This document shows, in pieces, positions 59,265-64,000 of a stretch of DNA of 64,000 nt. The notes below the pieces were generated by a model. That model did no database searches. It was not told where the DNA came from and saw only the letters and a program-made list of their open reading frames with translations. Source of the DNA: Toxonevra muliebris (taxonomy: Eukaryota; Arthropoda; Insecta; Diptera; Pallopteridae); NCBI GenBank assembly GCA_963691655.1, contig OY829329.1, forward strand, positions 21,094,708 through 21,158,707. Direction: 5' to 3'. Within the stretch, counting starts at the first letter, position 1. Every line of letters starts with the position of its first letter. A program made the translations under genes and the position numbers.

Positions 59265-61470
59265 ATTCAAACTGATGCTTTCTGAAGTTAGATTGACTCC
59301 TCTGAATGCTAATTGATGGTTTCGGAAATCAATTAGACTTTTTGAATTCAAATTGAAAATTTCTGAAATCAATTTAAATATTCTGAATTAAAATTGACGT
59401 TTTCTGAAATCAATTTGACTATTTTTAATTCAAATTGACATTTCCTGAAATCAATTTGACTACTCTGAATTCAAACTGACATTTTCTGAAATCAATTTGA
59501 CTATTCTGAATTCATATTGACATTTTATGAAATCAATTTTACTATTCAGAATTCAAATTGACATTTTCTGAAATCAATTTGATTATTCCGAATTAAAATT
59601 GGCATTTTCTGAAATCAATTTTACTATTCTTAATTCAAATTCACATTTTCTGAAATCAATTTTATTATACTGAATTCAAATTGACATTTTCTGAAATCAA
59701 TTTTATTATACTGAATTCAAATTGACATTTTCTGAAATCAATTTTATTATACTGAATTCAAATTGGCAATTTCTGAAATCAATTTGACTATTTTGAAATC
59801 AATTTGATTATTCCGAATTCAAATTCGCATTTTCTGAAATAAATTTGATTATTCAAAATTCAAATTCACATTTTCTGAAATCAATTTGACTATTCAGAAT
59901 TCATATTGACATTTTCTGAAATCAATTTGATTATTCTGAATTCAAATTGAGATTTTCTGAAATCAATTTGACTATTCTGAATTCATATTGACATTTTCTG
60001 AAATCAATTTGATTATTCTTAACTCAAATTGACATTTTTTGAAGTCAATTTGATTATTCCGAATTAAAATTGGCATTTTCGGAAATCAATTTGACTATTC
60101 TGAATTCAAATTGACATTTATTGGAATCAATTTGATTATTCTGAATTCAAATTGAGATTTTCTGAAATCAATTTGACTATTCTGAATTCATATTGAGATT
60201 TTCTGAAATCAATTTGATTATTTCGAATTCAAATTGACATTTTCTGAAATCAATTTGATTGTTCAAAATTCAAACTCACATTTTCTGAAATCAATTTTAC
60301 TACTTGGAATTCAAATTGGCAATTTCTGAAATCAATTTGACTATTCAGAAATTAATTTGATTATTCCGAATTCAAATTCACATTTTCTGAAATCAATTTG
60401 ATTATTTCGAATTCAAACTCACATTTTCTGAAATCAATTTTACTATTTGGAATTCAAATTGGCAATTTCTGAAATCAATTTGACTATTTTAAATTCAAAC
60501 TGACATTTTATGAAATCAATTTTACTATTCAGAATTTAATATTCAAATTCACATTTTCTGAAATCAATTTTATTATACTGAATTCAAACTGATATTTTCT
60601 GAAATCAATTTGACTATTCTGAATTCATATTGACATTTTCTGAAATCAATTTTACTATTCAGAATTCAAATTGACATTTTCTAAAATCAATTTTATTATA
60701 CTGAATTTTAATTGACATTTTCTGAAATCAAGTTGAATTTTCTTAATATTCAAATTGACATTTTCTGAAATAAATTTGATTATTCTTAATTCAAATTGAC
60801 ATTCTTTGAAGTCAATTTGATTATTCCGAATTAAAATTGGCATTTTCGGAAATCAATTTGACTACTCTGAATTCAAACTGACATTTTCTGAAATCAATTT
60901 GACTATTCTGAATTCATATTGACATTTTATGAAATCAATTTGATTATTCCGAATTAAAATTGGCATTTTCTGAAATCAATTTTACTATTCTTAATTCAAA
61001 TTCACAATTTCTGAAATCAATTTTATTATACTGAATTCAAATTGACATTTTCTGAAATCAATTTGATTATTCTTAATTCAAATTGACATTTTTTGAAGTC
61101 AATTTGATTATTCCGAATTAAAATTGGCATTTTCGGAAATCAGTTTGACTACTCTAAATTCAAACTGACATTTTCTGAAATCAATTTGACAATTCTGAAT
61201 TCATATTGACATTTTCTGAAATCAATTTGATTATTCCGAATTCAAATTGACATTTTATGAAATCAATTTTACTACTCAGAATTCAAATTGACATTTTCTG
61301 AAATCAATTTGATTATTCAAAATTCAAATTCACATTTTCTGAAATCAATTTGATTATTCTGAATTCAAATTGAGATTTTCCGTAATCAATTTGACTATTC
61401 CGGATTCAGATTGGCATTTTCTGAAATCAATTTGATTATTTGGAATTCAAATTGGCAATTTCACCATCAA
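59265..61470. repeat. 41-bp tandem array with internal dyad symmetry
   Basis: About fifty degenerate copies of a 41-bp unit made of two similar ~20-bp halves, TCTGAAATCAATTTGACTAT and TCTGAATTCAAATTGACATT. TCAATTTGA of the first half is the reverse complement of TCAAATTGA in the second, so each unit can form a hairpin. Since 41 is not a multiple of three, no long frame stays open. Confidence 0.95.
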
Positions 61471-61774
61471 GAATTCTTTGGCTTTAAGACCTCGTTGATA
61501 TTTTGTATAGATAGGATTTATAAAACTTCAATGTTTTGAACCGGGGTTCAGCCAGTAAAATCAGCACATGGATCGCCGTTTGACTAAGTTGTTGAGAATT
61601 CAATGAATTAGACAATTTCTTCTTTCACTATCTCGACATTATTCTTTTTACCAATATATCATCGCATCTGAAAGAAAAAACTACGTGTCTCAGGGATTTT
61701 CGTTCAAAAGTACTTTGTGCTTGTGTCGGCTGGTGGACGCTCAAGTACGAAGAACCCTCAATAACCATTCGAAC
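61471..61774 (+). other. Unique intron between the 41-bp array and a foldback repeat
   Basis: No recognised feature. Confidence 0.5.
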
Positions 61775-62121
61775 AATGGCGGATTTACCCGCTTAGTGGC
61801 GCTCTCTCTTTTCGTTTTTTTTTTTATATTCCGTTGTTATGCTTTTTTTTGTATGAAGTGATTCGTTTACCGACTGAGTGCTGCGCTCTCTTTTTTTATA
61901 TATTAAGTTTTTATGCTCTCAATTTAAGAGAAGTTTGGATGAAGTCTTTCGTTCATCGACCGAATACTGCGCTCGCTCTCTTTTCTTTTTTTTTATATGA
62001 AGTCTTTGTGCTCTCAATTTAAAAGGAGTTTATATGAAGTTTTCCGTTCTTTTAAATTGAGAGCGTAAAAACTTCATATAAAAAAAAAACGAAAAGAGAG
62101 CGCAGTATTCGGTTGATGAAG
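61775..62121. mobile_element. Foldback/hairpin repeat of the GAGAGC family
   Basis: Begins TGGCGGATTTACCCGCTTAG, with two imperfect direct units of CGACTGAGTGCTGCGCTCTC type. It ends in a long hairpin: the left arm from about 61951 (CGACCGAATACTGCGCTC) pairs with the right arm ending at about 62121 (GAGCGCAGTATTCGGTTGAT) around a ~25-base loop near 62033. Related to 23563, 35748 and 37549. Confidence 0.8.
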
Positions 62122-62839
62122 AGTGCTCCCACCTTAACACTCTCCACAGGTGTCTCTCCCTCTCTCTCTCTCTCTTTAAAAGTTATCCCTCACAAAGTTG
62201 TTGTAAATGCTATTTACAGTTTTTCGAAGTTGATTTTCACATTAGTGGCAATGAAAATTGATCAGCTTAGTTTATAATTCTTTCACAGCTTCTTAAGCAT
62301 TACTTAACAAAATGGCTACAGGATATTAGGCTCTTCAAATTGAGCGCCTACTACGCCTACTCCTTCTTTATTTATTTCTTATTATTACAATATGATAAAT
62401 GCTTAAGTATTTATCATTTTAATGACATTTCGAATACGCTTATGCACAGTAAATGAACTTAAAATATTTATGCCGCCTACTTCACTACACTTCCTGCTCT
62501 CCAAAAAGTGTAATCGACTTTAAGTAATAAATCTTAAAGAATTTGTGCCATTAAAATTTTTATATAGGGTCGCAATTGAAAAAGAGTCAAAGTCAAATGC
62601 GAAAAAGTTTCAGTTTCAGCTCATTACGCCACACGTAGAGAGTGCGTAGGTGTAGATTAATAAAAAATTTCTGCTTGCTGCCAAGGTCAAAGATAATACA
62701 AAACCAAAAGTTCAATTTATTGAATATTTAATATTTGTGAAATATTTTAAGAGCGCGGCATAGGCACGAAGGAAGCGCAACACACGTAAATCTTTGCACG
62801 CTTCGAATCAATAAAATCTCTAAAATCTAAAATGTGAAA
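62122..62839 (+). other. Intron or intergenic sequence before a GC-rich island
   Basis: A (CT)n run lies at 62156-62175. GTTTCAGTTTCAGCTC near 62609-62624 contains TCAGTT, which matches a fly initiator element. No coding sequence is visible. Confidence 0.4.
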
Positions 62840-63330
62840 TCATTTGAATTACGTGACAACAACGCGGCACGGCGAAACGACACGAAGCGGCGGCGGCGGC
62901 GGCGGCGGCGACTCCCTTGATAGCAATAATAATAATAATAATAACAGTAACAGTAACAACAACGCCAATGCCAACAACAACAACAACAACAACAACAGCG
63001 ACAATAAATGAATGCCGCATTAAAAGCAACAAACAGAACGCCAACATCGCCCCATCGTCGTCAACGTCAACGTCAACAACATCGTCGTCGCCGTCATCAT
63101 CGTCTGCAGCAAATTAATTTTACCGCACCATGCAGCGTTCATCGTTGTTGTAGTTGTCGTTTTCTGTACTTAAGTTGGTTGCGGCTGTTGTCTCGGCCCC
63201 TTTGGCTGCCAGCACACATAACGCTCCAGCATGCCATTTGAAAACGGCGACGACGACGACGACGACGACCCTCCATCCATCATATACACACACACACACA
63301 CATTCAACTACAATACATATACAGATATAT
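62840..63330. promoter_or_regulatory. GC-rich triplet-repeat island, candidate promoter or 5' UTR
   Basis: Runs of CGG (about 62887-62911), AAT and AAC (about 62923-62999), GTC/AAC (about 63056-63090) and GAC (about 63247-63269), together with a sharp rise in GC, resemble fly promoters and 5' UTRs. In the frame starting GTG at 62849 the triplets read as poly-Gly, then Asn-rich residues to a stop near 63010. There is a stop a few codons upstream and no ATG, so I do not call a protein. It could serve an alternative Sema-1a product or a nested gene. Confidence 0.35.
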
Positions 63331-64000
63331 ATATATATATATAGCAATACCGCCCGCCCTTATTTATATTGCTCTGTTGAAGCGTGCGGCATAATTTAAA
63401 TACATACATAGAAAACAGCGCAACGTACGCCAAGCATAAATTAACAGCGAGCCTCTAATCTTCCCCCTCTCTAGCCCCTCAACTGCGGCTTCTGCCAGCT
63501 ATTGCTGCTAATAAACATCATTCAGCTCCACATGCAAGAGTTCTCTATAATATCTCGTTGGTGGTAGGAGATGGAGCTTCATTGGCGGAGTGCACGAGAC
63601 GAGATTTAAATGTAAAATACATTGCCACATTGACCGATTGTGTCAGGCAGGAATAGTGTTCGTATGTAAGTGTGTATGTGTGTGCGTGCGTGTGTGTGTA
63701 TGTGTGTTTGGTAATAAATAACGAACGCTAATTTTCTCTCTATAGAATATCAAATAGCGGCGCGTTTAATGGAGAGTTGGAATGAAATTGTTATTTAGAA
63801 ACCTTCTTTTGCAGTCGCTTTAAATGTAATTAAGCACACTCCAAAGTTTTCATTAAAATATCATGCTCAGTTGTACAAGGTTTTGGTGGTAACCTGCCTG
63901 CCTGCCTGCCTGCCCGCCTGCAATCATGTTTGAGAGCTTGAGGTTCGTTTAATTTGAGTTTATAGCAGCGAGCGTACTCTGTCTTTTGATTAGCTTGAAT
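63331..64000 (+). other. End of window, no gene identified
   Basis: (TA)n near 63326-63342, (GT)n near 63670-63708 and a tetranucleotide CCTG array at about 63894-63922. No Sema-1a exon is recognised. Confidence 0.5.

Noticed and set aside
59265..61470. CRISPR-like array
   Set aside because: Continuous degenerate tandem units without unique spacers, in a eukaryotic intron.
62917..63117. Ile- then Thr- and Ser-rich 66-codon frame
   Set aside because: Entirely triplet repeat translation; kept only as part of the candidate regulatory island.
22883..64000. Next Sema-1a exon (expected to encode NELYSGTVADF-like residues)
   Set aside because: I looked for it by eye in the plus strand and found no match; a short exon could have been missed.

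Overview
This is a eukaryotic, AT-rich window from what is most likely a higher fly (Brachycera, possibly a tephritid-like species; the sequence alone does not settle it). Only two stretches read convincingly as protein-coding: an exon at 847-955 and an exon at 22687-22882, both on the plus strand. They join in phase into 101 residues of a sema domain that I recognise as Semaphorin-1a (Sema-1a, once called fasciclin IV), a transmembrane axon-guidance protein. Earlier exons lie before base 1 and later exons beyond 64000. The window is therefore essentially two giant introns, one complete (21,731 bp) and one of at least 41 kb.

The first intron (956-22686) is about half tandem repeat. It starts with a nine-copy 143-bp array (2190-3390) whose units each carry a CTCF-like core (TGCCCTCTAGTGGC). 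A 15-bp array (3700-4977) follows, split by a frameshifted LINE 3' end. Then come four blocks (7440-10760, 12121-13885, 15000-18640, 19986-22510) of one degenerate family with a ~21-bp unit around GACGGCAGTTYTCCAATTT. The family forms higher-order repeats of 245 bp, ~1,066 bp and ~970 bp. The ~1,066-bp duplication is nearly identical between copies and carries two AG|GTGAGT sites that look like recursive-splicing points.

The second intron (22883 onward) is different. It is a mosaic of small DNA transposons, foldback or hairpin elements, a relic mariner transposase end, and GAGAG- or ACAACAACA-rich dispersed repeats, several nested or inverted. Supported mobile elements include a MITE family with 4-bp target duplications (32674-32931, 42838-43114 and a fragment at 30902), a 76-bp palindromic MITE (48945-49020), a 1.67-kb TA-flanked element (47620-49288) and an 8-bp-TSD hAT-like MITE (51206-51529). 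Tandem arrays occur at 25640-26830 (163 bp), 38590-38741 (38 bp) and 59265-61470 (41 bp, internally palindromic).

The last kilobase or so (62840-63330) becomes GC-rich and full of CGG, AAC, AAT and GAC triplet runs, as fly promoters and 5' UTRs often are, and may hold an alternative promoter or nested gene. I see no tRNA, rRNA, CRISPR or bacterial features. The many short open frames elsewhere look accidental or repeat-derived.
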